DNA from: Neospora caninum Liverpool
Taxonomy: Eukaryota; Apicomplexa; Conoidasida; Eucoccidiorida; Sarcocystidae
DNA: 64,000 nt
Direction: 5' to 3'
NCBI RefSeq assembly: GCF_000208865.1
Contig: NC_018396.1
Location: 5,822,514-5,886,513, forward strand
Below are positions 36,277-48,652 of this stretch, piece after piece. A program made the translations under genes and the position numbers. Position 1 is the stretch's first letter. The number at the start of each line of letters is the position of its first letter. The notes beneath the pieces are model-generated. The model was not told where the DNA came from. It did no database searches and was given only the letters and a program-made list of their open reading frames with translations.

Positions 36277-37607
36277 TCAGTGGTGGCAGTGTGCACCGTG
36301 CTCATGCTCTTCGCCGCAGCATGCATCCTCGTCGTCTTCATCGTCTCCTTCATCGTCTTCATCGTCTCCTTCATCGTCTTCATCGCCATCTTGTTCATCT
36401 TCGTCATCATCTTCGTCATCACCTTCGTCTTCTTCGTCTTCATCGCACAGGTCGCGGAGAGTCTCGCCTACGCCAAGTTGCAGGTTTCGCAGCGTGCGTT
36501 CTGTCGGAACAAGAGCGACTTTCATCCCCGCCTCCTCCAGCTCTTTGACAGTCGCCTCCGCCTGAGTTTTGAACACATAAGATGCAAAAATCCAGTAGGC
36601 CGATACACACACAAGCCTATATATAAAGATACATATACACCTGCGTACTTTCCACACATAAAAAGTGCTCACACGTATAGCAAGGGATGCAGAGCTGCTT
36701 ATCTTACACATGGGGTTACAGAGAAGATTCGTAGCTCGGGTGTCTCGGTGTGTACGCGGCGGTTCCTCTTTCCGTGACAACGCCCATCGCCACGATGGAC
36801 TTACATTTTCTTTGTTTCCACACCAATTATCCAAATAAATAAAACACATACATACATGTACCTACATATACACACATAAACGCATTTTTACTGCGGACTC
36901 TTGCGGTTCGCTGCACACACTGTTCCTCGGTGTCTTGCATTTGTGGTCTTCACGCTCTCTTCCGCCGCCTTCCCATTTCTCTCTTTCGGTCTTTGCAGGA
37001 AAAGACACTCGCATCCTCGCCAATGTCCCGTCTGCGCAGCCGCTCGTGTCTTCCCCTCGGCCAGCGCGTCTCCGCCGTCTCCTTTTCCTCCATTGCCTCC
37101 TCTCGCCCTACCTTTTTCTTGTTCGTCACGATACACACCGTCCCGCCGACGCGCTCGCGTTCTTCTTCTGTTCCCGTCAAGGCGACGACGACGGCCTGTA
37201 GGTACACCCGAGCGGCTGTTTCGACTTCGTCGGCTGTCGTGTTTGCGACGGCGTCGAGGAGGCGTCGGTTTTCGTCGCGCGTTTGCCCGCGCAGTGGCCA
37301 CAGCAGCGACTGCGCCGCCTGGCAGCTCTGCGTCTCTTCGCGGCTGAAAGGGTGACAAAGAAAAAAGAAAAAGCTGATGTGTCGCGACACCGAAGAAAGT
37401 CACGCCTCCGCTCCACACAACCTACAGAGCCGTCAGCTCAGACACAAAACGCATGCACCGCCATGTCCATATTCAGCGATGTCTATACACACATGCCCAT
37501 ATATATATATATATGCAGGCAGGACTACAGACACAAATATACTTGTAGAAAACAAAAGGCATATATGTACATACATTGACACACACACATCGACATACAT
37601 GTACGCT

Positions 37608-37642
<35 letters not shown>

Positions 37643-40600
37643 GCCGCTACATTTATATATATATATATATATATATACATACGTATGCATTTGTATGTAT
37701 CGAAATCATGGAGAGATGCAATAAAAATGTGGATGTGTATGTTTTGTGGCGCCGTGTGTGTCTCCGGGTTCCGCTGACCTAACAATTGAGAAGAGTGTGC
37801 CACATTTGCCAGCGACAATTTCCTCGTCGGAGAAGATTCTTGTGCCCGCCGTGATCGACGCCTGCACTCGATATTGGAATTCATCAACAACAGCCTTCAC
37901 TGCCTGCGCGAAGCGGAAGCGGAAAAGGGAAAAACGAAAGCAGCCGAAAAGCCATTTAAACGCCGCACGCAAAAGAGATGTGACACTCCGAAAAGCACCT
38001 CGAGGCCACAACCTGGAATGGAAAGGAACGCGCGGATCCCGTGGACACGGCATTCTGCGTCCGAGAAAAAGAATTTGAACCATATGTCGATTCCCCAACA
38101 GAGACTGACACAGCGCTCTGACACACGTCGATAGACCGCCACATGCCAATGGAAGGAAATCCATAAAGAGAGGATTACACGACGTTAAGTCCAAGGAAAG
38201 ATAGCCTGGCATCCATAGCGGAGATACGCATGCATTCGTAGATACATGAGTCGATCAATCTATAACATATATATATATATATATATACATATATATGTTT
38301 TTTCTGGGAATGCGTGGAGGGTCGGGTCTGCGTCTCGTCTGTGCACGCCGAGCCTCACAGCTGCCGGGTTGGTCGCTGGCGAGAGTCGGAGCGTGAGTTG
38401 TCCTTGCCACGGGAAGTAGGCGAAATCGCAGCCGTACGCGAAGCCTGCGCCTCGCACTGTGCGGAAGAGGAGACCTGCAACGAGGGATCGAACGGCAAGC
38501 TGGCGTTTTGTAGTGATTGTGAAAAAGAATTTTTGCGAAATTTAAGAGGCAAGAACTGAGCACGCCTCCAGTGGCGAGACGCCCAGACAGCGACAGGAGC
38601 GACAGCACAGCTCGGAAGAAAGAGTCGCAAGGAGCCGCGGAAAGCAAGAGAGCGAGAAGTCGCCGAGACACTCCAAGACAAAAGTGAGCCGCAGAAGCCT
38701 CGAGAAACGGTGGCGGAGAACGGCTTCTCTGTTGTCTGTTTGTGGGTTATTGGAGTGCTCAACTCCGTCCAGAAGCCGAGATCCAAACATGCAAAGGCAA
38801 CAGGAACAGTCAACCTCGAGTGAAACCGTTTCGAGACGCGCTGGGAACAAGAGGCGAATGTCAGGCGTTTTCTTTGGGTTCTCTGCCACGATCAACTGCA
38901 CAAGCTCCAGACCCCAAGTACACAGACGCTATCCTTCTTTGTGTTGAGCATATACATACATATATATCTGCACATATATGAACCTTAAACTGATATACAT
39001 ACATACATTTTCCATGTGTATGTGTATGTGTGAATCCGCGTCGAGACGTGGTTGTGTGGAAATGTGTTTCATGTGGAACTGCAGATGGACTGACCCTCCA
39101 TCATTGAGCAGCATTCGGCCATGACCATGATCGCGGCGAGGTTTTTGTTTTTCGCGCCGTAGCCGACGGGGCCTTTGACAGAAACGAGGACGTGACCGGC
39201 GTCGCTGCTTCCGATTCCGCATGCAAGTCGCCACGCTTTTCGCCCTTCTCCCTCGAGCTGCGTCTCCAGTTGCATTTCCCGGCGTGTCTCTGCCTCTGCG
39301 AAAACGTTGTCGCACGCAGACGGGTTCACGTTGAGGACTTCGGCGATCGGCGCGAATTTCTTGTGCCGTCCCGCGCAACGCTCCGGCACCGCGCTGTCTC
39401 TCTCGCTGGCCTGGCCGACTCGTTCGCCGACTTCTTCCGCGTTCGCCGTTTTCGCGCATTTCGACGCGAGCGGCAAACGCAGCAACTTGGGCCGAGAGGC
39501 AAGGAGTTGCACCAGGTCCGTCCAGGGCTGTTCCCAGTCTGCGGGGAGCTGCGCAACGTCGGCGACGATGTGGACACCGAAGCCGAGGTGCTGGAACAGG
39601 TGTCCGTACACCTCAACCAGGGTCTCGGTGGCTTGCGCGAGGTCGCGCTGCATGCGTTTCATCGCGGCCAGCTGCTGGCCCCAGCCGCAGGTGTTTGGGA
39701 CGGCGCCGCGCCGGTACCGTAGGCCGGTTTCCAGCTGCTGCACGAGGAACTTCGCAGACCGCTTCTTCCGGACAAGCTGCTTGAGGTGCCGCTTGAGGTG
39801 TACAGACACCCGGCTCGCCTCGATCTGGAGGCCGCACAGGACGCCAAAGAGCAGCGCTGTCGCCTGGAAGTAGCGATCCACCGGCGCCGTGATGGACAGC
39901 GTGAAGAGGTCGTACATGAGCGAGGCAGAGCCCGCGCCGGCGCCGCTGTCAGCGTGGAAACCGAGACCGGCAGACGACGAAGTCGCGTGCTCGAACAGCA
40001 GCCGAGTCAGTTGCTCGTAGGACACTCGGGCGAATCCTGGAGGGGCTGCGGGCGAACCCGCTGTGCCTGCAGCGCTCGGATCGGTCTCTCCACCCGATGC
40101 GGAAGCCGGCAGGAGGCGCTCGGCGAGAGACGCCGGCAGCAGGAGATCACACTCAAAGATGAGATCAGCGAGGAGCATCAGAGCTTGCCGTTCGTGGGGA
40201 GACAGAGTATGGGGAATTCGCGAGAGCAGTTTGATTTGCACAAACTCGGTGGCCTGCGCGTCCAGTTGGACGGGGAATGGGAAGCTGGAGAGAACTGCTT
40301 CGCCCGGTGTGGCCTTGCGCCCCGCTGTCTCCTCGCGCGCGCCTTCGCACGGCGCGTCAAAGTTCGAGAGCGGAGCCTTGTCTGGCAAAACCACTTTGTC
40401 GATGCTGGCGACGGGCACCGACAGCAGCACGTCTTTCGGCGGCGGCTGCTTCTGGCGCGTCTTGATCTCCTCAACAATGTCGGCCAACTGCGCGAGCTGC
40501 GACTCGCCAATCGCCCCCCGGAGACGAGCCTCCCGCGCCTGGTCCGCCGCATGCAGTTCGCTCGACAGCGACGTGCTCGGGTAGCAGGCGACGCCGACGG

Positions 40601-43402
40601 GAAACGCGGCCGAATCCGCGAGGAACCAGCGACGGAGCTCTGCCCGCCAAAACGCCTCGGGCTGCTCCGCGAGAGTGTTGACCACTGCGGCCAGATCCAA
40701 GAAATTCTGGAGATCCTTCGCTTGCGTGTGATTCACAATGTACTCATTCAGGAGCTCGGCCACTGCACAAAGCGGCACAGAAAGGCAGCCAGAGAGAGGA
40801 CGCAGATTCGGTCTAATGCCCACTATACTCTGTAGATCACGTGGCCTCGAGGACATCGAGACCATATCAACACGGCGGGAAGGGACGGGCGCTTGAAAGA
40901 AAAGGGATATGCTTGGCCGGAAGAGGCTGGCAACGTCCTCGCACAGAACTGACTGCCTCGGCCACATATCCGCAAGACACGCCCCCGTCCTAGGCTCGTG
41001 AAAAATATAGAAGATCGCCCTCGCTCTGTGGAGAGAAAACAGACGGATCTGCATGTGGCGAAATGGATCGCAGTCCCCGAAGCAGGGCATGTCGCGAGGC
41101 AGACGAAAGAAAGCCAGAGAGAGGGAGAGTCGAAGGGGCGGCGCGCACTCGGTGTTGATCGCCTCGGCAAGAGGTGTGTAAATTTCAAGTCCCTCCACTA
41201 AATCCATCTAATCCCCACTTGCAAACCGCGTTTGAAGGACGCAAGTAGTTTATACGCCTGACGGAAATCCCGTGCCAGTCTGGGAGTCGCCGTACTTGTG
41301 TCGTGCGGGTTGGTTTCGAGTGCGCGGTAGAACTGGAGGAGTTCGCGTCTCAAGAGCATCCGGACGCGCGCGAGATCGAGAGGCTTCTCGGCTTCTCGGG
41401 CAATCACTTCCTGGATGCGCCGGCCGACGTCTTCCAGTTCCTCGCTTTCGTCCGTTTCCTCTTCGTCCGCCTCCGTCTGGTCGCCATCTCGCTTTGGTTT
41501 CTTGCATGCATTCTCGCGCGACTCCTTCTCGCTCTTCTCGCCGTGCCGTCTCTCTGGCGGCTCCTGCTCCGTCTGCTCTCCCTCTCCCGCGTCTTCGCGC
41601 TTGGCCTTCTCGAGTTTCACGTCTGTGGCCTCGAGGAAAAAGGACGTCTGCCGAAAGTTCTCGGAGGAGAAATCCACAGTTGCGCACACTGGCTCCTCAC
41701 ACTGGACGAGTTCTCGCTGGAGAGGCGCGACGTTTCCCTCCGACAAGTAACTGCCCAAAATGTCGACGACCTCGCGGCCCGCCACGTCGCCCCACGCGGG
41801 TCCGCGCCAGGCCAGGGCCACTCTCCCGCTCTCTGCGTCGTCCGCCGGAAAATACACCCGATGAAAGCGGGAAGGAGAAGGCGACGCAGGCAGGACGACG
41901 TTGCGGTCGTCGGTCCACGGGCGTGGCCCCGAGAAGGCGAGAGGTCGGTCGGCGTGCTCTGGCCGGCCTACTGCCTTCGCGATCGCCTCGTCGAGGCCAG
42001 GACAGGACGAGAGCGCTGCCGGCGCAGGCAGGTCCCGAGCCTCCTCGATTTGCTGGACTGAACTTCGTACAGTTTGCAGCAGCGAAGCCGCCTCGACGAG
42101 ACCAGTCACAATCAACGACAAATTGCTCCACTTGTAGAAATTCGCGTGGTACCTGAGGTTGAACAGGCAGCGACAGAGAGAGAGAAGTACAGACAACAGA
42201 GTCATCGTGGTGACGCAAGGGCGGCAAACACACCGATGAGGAAGACGAGAAAACACGCGTGGATGCTAGCGGCAAGGCGGCTGAGGGCAAACACGAGCAC
42301 GGGAAGGCGGGTTTCGCCACGACCCTCTGCGGGCTCCAACGCGGCAGGAGCAGCGGTCGAAGGCGAGCGCTTTCAGCCTTTTAGGGTACCAAAGCAGACC
42401 GAGATCAGAAAGCGCAGAGTTAGGGCTCGACACGTGCGGGAGGCAACGGGAAGTGGGCACGCGTTTTGAGAGGAAGAACGGCACTTTGGCATGCACATCT
42501 TTTCGTCCTACTGGTATAGCGGGGGGGGATGACACAGGAAATCTATGAAGGCGAAAGAATCAGGAGAGAGTGCGCCGTTCGCGTCAGTCCAAACATCAGC
42601 CGAAACGAAACGCGAGGGCGGTAGAGGGAGGACGCAACCCCGACGCAAGAAAGGTACAGAGACACCACGGGAAATACAATACACAGTATACCAAAGAAGA
42701 AGAACGAGGAGACCGAAGCAGACAGAGGCAGACAGAACGAGATACAAAGAAAGGAAGGCAAAAAGCCGCGAGAGCTTTGCGGCGATCAAAAAGAGACGAA
42801 ACGGCGTGTGGACAATGCCACCGAAGAGCCGCAGGAAAGAGCTTTTGCGGATTGATAGTGCATAAAAGCAGCGGCGATATGGCGCCTGTGTGGAATGAAA
42901 TCCGCGCACTCTCGAACTCGCGCATTCGACGTCCGGCGAATTTGCTCCATGAGGCCGCCCGTCTCGTAGCGATAGCCGCTGTCTCCGGGATAGACCAACT
43001 CGACAAGCTTCCGATAGAGCACAGACGAGGCCTGTCGCTCGCGCGCCTCCATCTCAGAGTAAACGACTCCTGACGCGAAGGAGCGGGAGGCAAGGCAAAA
43101 CACGCGTACCACCTGCGTTGCATTCCAGTTCGAGAGTCTCAACCGATCTGTCGCTGTGACGAAGACGGATGTCCACGAGAAACAGAGAGAGACGCCTCGG
43201 AGAGCCCATACACAAAAACCCAGTCTCGGAGAAGACCGTTAGAGGATGCGCAGCCTGGCCAAACGTGGCAGACACGTCAAACAGATCAGCCTAGACAATT
43301 CTTTACAGAAACCTTTACGAAACCACATAAGCATATGCATATATAGATGAGTGTGAGTATATATGCAACTGCTCACGAGACGATGTAGAGAGATAGACAC
43401 AG

Positions 43403-43434
<32 letters not shown>

Positions 43435-44914
43435 AAATAGCTAGGCATCTATGCGGTTTTCTGTTTCTCCATCTGCATCGCGTGGAGAACGGTCAAACTC
43501 CCGTTTCTCACAAAGTCCTCAGGGCAGAGACTTCCCCCTCCCCCCCCTGTGCCATGAGTGTTTGAAGGAAAAGCGATCAAAGCGAAACGTGCCGAGAAAA
43601 CATCCAGAAAGACAGCGAGCCTCCACGCTCACCTGCACTGCCAGCACTGCGCGTCAAATGGTGGACCTCGGTCTTGAACGCATTATCTTGAAGCGTCGGA
43701 AGCATCAAATGGTCCAGATACACTGAAAAACCCACAAAAAGGAAAGCAAGCTACACATGCACAGCATAGATAGATACATAGATCGATAGATAGATAGGCG
43801 AACGCACACGATTGCACAGATACGTCTAAAAATATATACAGGTGTGTACATGTTTGTGTACGGATGTAAGTGTGCATGGCTCGACGTGCGTGTATGGATA
43901 CCTATGAAAAAAATGTCTGAAACTGTGACAATGCACAGATGTCTTGCATCTGTCGGGAGCATGGCACCAAAGATGCCAAACTACTTGTACGTTCGCGGCA
44001 CGACCCGGCCGGTTCTTCGTGAGCCTTTTCTGTCTCGGATGCCTGCGAAACGCTGGAAGCTCTGTTTTTTATGGACGGGCACCGCGTTTTCCTTGTTTTT
44101 GCTCTCGTGTTTTACCGGGCAAGAGATTCAGAAGGCCTTCGCTGCCTGCAGTGGTGAGGGTGTAGGTCGTGTGGTCCGTTGCCGTCCACGCGTTCGTGCC
44201 TTGGGAGAGACAGCGATTTGCGAGGAAATCCAACACTCCCTGAGAAGGAAAACGAAAAGGAAACAGACATGGCGGCAACAAAGAGAAGAGAGAACGAGAG
44301 AAACGGCCGGAGCAGGTGGAGGGCGCATGGAGGGACGGCGTAGAGGCGACCGAGAGACGCCAGGGGGAAAGGGAGGAAAGCGCCACCCAGGCGACAGCGC
44401 AGAAACAGAATTACAGAAAAGGAAGAAAGAGAGAAGAGGAGAGAAGAGAAAAGAAAAGAGAAGGAGAGGGTAGAAGAGAGACGGTGAGGTCAGAGAGATT
44501 GGCGCTTACCTTGTAGGGGAAACGTCGACTTCCGAGGAAGACAAGATGTTCGAGGGTGTGAGGGAGACCCTCGTCTGTGTGAGCCTCGGTGGGGAATGTC
44601 GCGTAGAGATTGCACAGGGGAGAAGCGATGCGGCAGAGAATCACACGGACGCCCGTTTGCTTGCATTTCCACTCGCGGACGCAAATGGTTTTCAGGGAAA
44701 AGTGCTGAACGATCTCAAAGCCGAGCGTCTCCGCGTCCCGGTCCCCTTCTTCTCCCTCGCCCTTTGAAGCGGAGCGGCACACGGAGCACGGTGTACATAC
44801 ACTCGGAGTCGCGGGACGCAGAGACGTTTCGCGTGTCTCCGAGCCAGGCGAGACAGCAGCGAGGTCGACGACCGCCGAGGAGCTCGGCGAGTCTTGCGGC
44901 GGCGGTGCCATCAT
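36277..44914 (-). CDS. M16-family zinc metalloprotease, YOL098C/C05D11.1-like
   Basis: Ten exons, all in phase: 44914-44510, 44239-44116, 43722-43633, 43069-42910, 42152-41227, 40762-39095, 38474-38359, 37903-37779, 37343-37112 and 36561-36277; 1376 residues. Exon 1 carries the inverted zinc-binding motif: [20 protein letters not shown] (HxxEH). [20 protein letters not shown] and [13 protein letters not shown] follow, then EVHH...[11 protein letters not shown], where the third zinc ligand Glu is expected. [15 protein letters not shown] ends the first M16 half. The second half includes [20 protein letters not shown], like the R/Y substrate-binding block of the inactive repeat. Family members are large clamshell peptidases (Sdd3/YOL098C, C05D11.1); location here is unclear and no obvious presequence is seen. 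Inserts rich in Glu/Lys (about residue 480) are lineage-specific. The tail is acidic ([13 protein letters not shown]...) and ends [14 protein letters not shown]. Start: first of two tandem ATGs; the frame is open further upstream. Confidence 0.92.
37605..37680. repeat. (TA)n microsatellites
   Basis: Two TA tracts separated by CTGCCGCTACATT, in the M16 gene intron between exons 8 and 9. Confidence 0.95.
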
Positions 44915-45720
44915 CAACACACCGACCAAAGAAGCAGGGAGAAGAAGAAAGAAAAGATGTGGACAAAGAGAAGAAGAGATCGGAAAACCGCCGAGACGGA
45001 AGAGAAAGCCCGAAAGTGGGCTGGTCTGTTTGGGTAGAAAACGGAGGTTCAAATGGGAGCGGCGAGAGACACCGCATTCGGTGGAGAGTCCCAAATGTCG
45101 ATCGGGCTGTCAGAGCAGAGCGTGCACGGAGCGCTTCGCAAAAAAGGCAAAATCGGAGAACCAGGAAGCCGGTACAGATGAACATGGGGGAGGAGAACGG
45201 GAGGACACCTCTTCATCTGCGAGAGAGATCCCTTTGGGCCGTGCATGCGCAGAAATCTCGGACACAGTGCGTGCGCATGCAAGAAGAAACCTAAAGAAGA
45301 AGGCGAATCAGGAGACAGAAGAATGAAAACAAGGAACGAATTTCCAGTTTTTCCTTCTTCCGCAGTGGGTCTTTCTTTCGTCTCGTCTCTTTTGTCGAAG
45401 GGCTCCGAACACCAGAGTCGCGAGGAAGGCTGTCGAATCACGGCGGTCGGCTTCTTTTCTCTTTCTCCCGTGTAGAGATTTCCTTTCCTCTAACAACAAA
45501 CGGGAAACAGCCTTTCTTCAAGCTCGGGCAGGAAGCTTGCCTCTCTTGTCTCTCGAAAAGGCCGTGTCTTTCTGCGGTAGGCGGCACGTCCCAGCGCCGG
45601 CGTCGCCTCCTCTCTGTCGTCTGACTTGTTCTGCGACACTTTCAGCTGTGTCACCTTTCGTGTTCCTTCTCGGTCGCCGGTCTTTCCTCTTCTTTCTCTG
45701 TCTGCGTCTTTTCTCCCAAA
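44915..45720. promoter_or_regulatory. Shared upstream region of the M16 protease (-) and ankyrin gene (+)
   Basis: An 806-bp head-to-head interval. It contains two matches to the coccidian promoter motif YGCATGCR: TGCATGCG at 45242-45249 and CGCATGCA at 45274-45281. The side next to the ankyrin gene (45450-45720) is pyrimidine-rich, as in a 5' UTR. Open frames here have no support. Confidence 0.55.
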
Positions 45721-46493
45721 ATGGCATCGGATCCACCCTCAAACGCCTTCATCTCTACCAGCGCAATGCCCTCCCCTTCTTCCTCTTCATCCTCCTCTTC
45801 CTCTTCGCCCTCCTCTTCCTCTTCGCCCTCCTCTTCCTCTTCACCCTCCTCTTCCTCTGCTTCCTCTGCTTCCTCCGCTTCCTCTTCATCTACCACCGCG
45901 TGCCACATGTCCGCGCGTAGCCCACACAACTCGCCGCCCGTTTTTCCGCCTGTGTCCATACAGACAGAGAGGGAGGGACTCGGGGAAAGCCGCGCTGTTC
46001 ATGCAGCTGGAGACTCTGGCGAGGAAGACCTCGGCGCGAGTTGGCTTGGATCCCACGCTGGGGGCCGTTCTGGAGCCGTCGAGGCAAGAGGGAGGAAGAA
46101 GAAGAGCGAGTCGGATCTGCGCCGAGCTGCGCGCCGTGCTGAGCAGAGAGCCAAGCAAGAAGAGCGCGACAGTAAAGAGGATGCATGCACCGCCACAGAA
46201 AAAGACGGGAAAGGAGAGGCGGAGGATAGACGTGGCAGAGGGAAAAGAGATAAAACGGATCAAGTTGACAGAGAGGAGCGGGACATGCTCCGTCTGAGTC
46301 GCGCGGGAGACCTCGAGGGAGTGAAAAACCTGCTCGGAGTGACGATATCGCCTCAAGGGTACAAATGCATGCCAGACAAAACGTTTCTCCTCAACTGCAA
46401 AGACACTCTGCAACGGTATGAAGGCATTGCCTTTTGTCTCTACAAATCCACAAAAATCAATATATATGTGTAGTGACTAAATGGCATTTTATA

Positions 46494-46526
<33 letters not shown>

Positions 46527-48652
46527 ATATATATATATATGTAGTGGTACCCGATCTGCGTGGCCGGCTGACCTGTTTTTCCTGTGCCCATGTTTCTATA
46601 TAGACGTGCATATGCATATTTGTTCTCGTCTGTACGTACTGCCAAACAACAGTCAGACCGGCGCACATACATAGAACACCAAGCTGTATCGTCATATGTG
46701 AATGGACATAACTATACATAGGGAGAACAGAACTGGAACGTGATCCATCCTTTTTCCTTTCTTTGCCTTTTGCTTGTGGGGTGCGTCTTCAGCACGGCTC
46801 TTCACCTCGCTGCTTTTGAGGGTATGGAAAAGAACGCAACTGGATTGCCTTGTCTTTTTTCCCCCCCTGTGTGCCGTCCCCGAGACGAAAAATCCGGGAA
46901 AAGAGTAGAAAAGATTACGAGAAGGCTGACAGAAAACCTGGAAGGAGGCTGCGGGGTTTGGGGAGCGTGAGGTTGCTGTCGGCAAATGCCAGTCGGAGAA
47001 GTCATGTGTCTGTACAAGTCGCCTCTTCCCCCGAGGTCACTTGTACAGGCACCTGACTTCCTTTGCATGCGTTCTCTTCCCCGTGTATTGTAAAACCTGC
47101 CGAGATGTGTCTCCTCTCCGGTACGTTGCTGCTAGGGCACAAAGACCTTGTCAGGCTCCTCCTGCGATGTGGGGCGAGCCCAAAGGCGTGTGCCCAAGAC
47201 GGCCTAACGCCGCTTCACTTCGCGGCTCAGAAAGGACACACAGAGACACTGGAAATGGTAGGCGTCTTCATTCTTTTAATGGCGTTTTGTCTTAGCAGAT
47301 CTGAAACACACGCCTTTTCCACGTGCACATGTGTCTTTGCTCCGTCGCCCAAGATATTCTTATATATATATACATAGAGAGAGAGAGGCAAATTTTTACA
47401 TGTGTGCAACGTGTGCATCTGTGCATGTGGAACTACGCAAGCGGGTAGACTTAACTGTATACCAGCGCGTACCAGCATCTTTATATATACCCACGGATAT
47501 ATATATATATATTTATATATACGTCAATTCAAAGAGAGGACGTAAACAGGGACGGGGACTTCGTCTCTCACAGTAGCAGGGATCTCGCCGTGTTGGGAAC
47601 TGCCGAGAAAAACAAATTCAATTTCCTTAAGGGGGTGGGGGGTCTATCGGGCTCTAACGGTTGCGGCATCTGCTTCTCGACACCCTTGGAGCCGTCGGAG
47701 ATTTGGATTGCTTTCGACAGTCTACAAACTGTTTCCGCATCTCGCGTGTACACAGCTGAGCCAGTTTCTTCTGTTCCTCTGGGTTGATTTTGCAGCTTCT
47801 GCGGGGCGGTGCCAATGTACATGCTCTTGTTCATCGAGGCCGGCGATCGGCTCTTCACTTCGCCTGCAAGAACGCGCATCTGAACGCGGCCCTTCTCCTC
47901 GTCCAATACGGTAAGGCGAATCCGCAGCGGCATTCCAAGACACAACCACCCAAGCCTCCCTAAACTCGCAAAAATATGTGTATCTATTCACGTATATTTC
48001 TTGATGCATGTTTTGTACGCTTTGTACGACAGTCCCCGTATCGGAAGAGAGCTGTGTGCACGCTGACATGTTAACGGTGTGCTACAATATATATATATAT
48101 ATATATATGCGTTTGTATATGCGTTTCGTGTGCGTTTGATGTGGTTGTCGGCGCATGTGATTCTGTTTAGGTGGCGATTTGGACCTGGAAAACGCCCAGG
48201 GGGAGACGCCCCTCAACGGCCTTAGCGAGGAAATCCAAGGCCTTCTGCGTCAGGCGGCGACGGTGGCTGTAAAACGAGGAGCGGGGTCGAGCAAGAGCAG
48301 GAGCAAGCTGGCGGACGGGAAGGCAGCAAGGGCCGAAGAGGACTCGCGACAAGACGAAGACGGAAAGCTCGGGGAGGGACAGGAGGAAGGTGCCGAACCC
48401 GCGCCGGACAGCGCCGCTCGAATGATTGGGCCCCTGTTGAGCGAGGAGGCCGCAGCGCGGATTTCAGTCGAAGGTTCGCTCGCAGAGGACGGTGACATTC
48501 GCAGGAAAAGGGAGAGAGAGGAAGACGACGACGAACATGAGAGCAAAAAGGAACGGAGAATAGGGACGCACGAGGAACGGAAAAGACCCGCGGCACCAAC
48601 CAATCGTGCACGCCTGCCTGTCATCTGTGCTGCCCAAGATGATGAAGACTGA
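45721..48652 (+). CDS. Ankyrin-repeat protein with poly-Ser N-terminus
   Basis: Five exons in phase: 45721-46415, 46793-46821, 47136-47257, 47796-47910 and 48171-48652; 480 residues. Residues about 18-57 are nearly pure Ser/Pro. Residues about 120-200 are strongly basic/acidic (RRAARRAEQRAKQEERDSKE), coiled-coil or nuclear-signal like. Ankyrin units follow: a degenerate first one with MLRLSRAGDLEGVKNLLG, then TALHLAAFEGHKDLVRLLLR, then GLTPLHFAAQKGHTETLEML, then SALHFACKNAHLNAALLLVQ and a capping QGETPLN. The tail is charged (KREREEDDDEHESKKERR) and ends CAAQDDED. Ankyrin repeats mediate protein binding; no catalytic domain is present, so the partner and pathway are unknown. Exon 2 (29 nt) is a microexon that encodes the core TALHLAA turn and is supported by exact phase and an intact repeat on joining. 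Confidence 0.88.

Noticed and set aside
39192..40835. Long plus-strand frames opposite the M16 protease
   Set aside because: Shadows of the GC-biased coding strand; the minus frame carries the conserved sequence and closes in phase with nine other exons.
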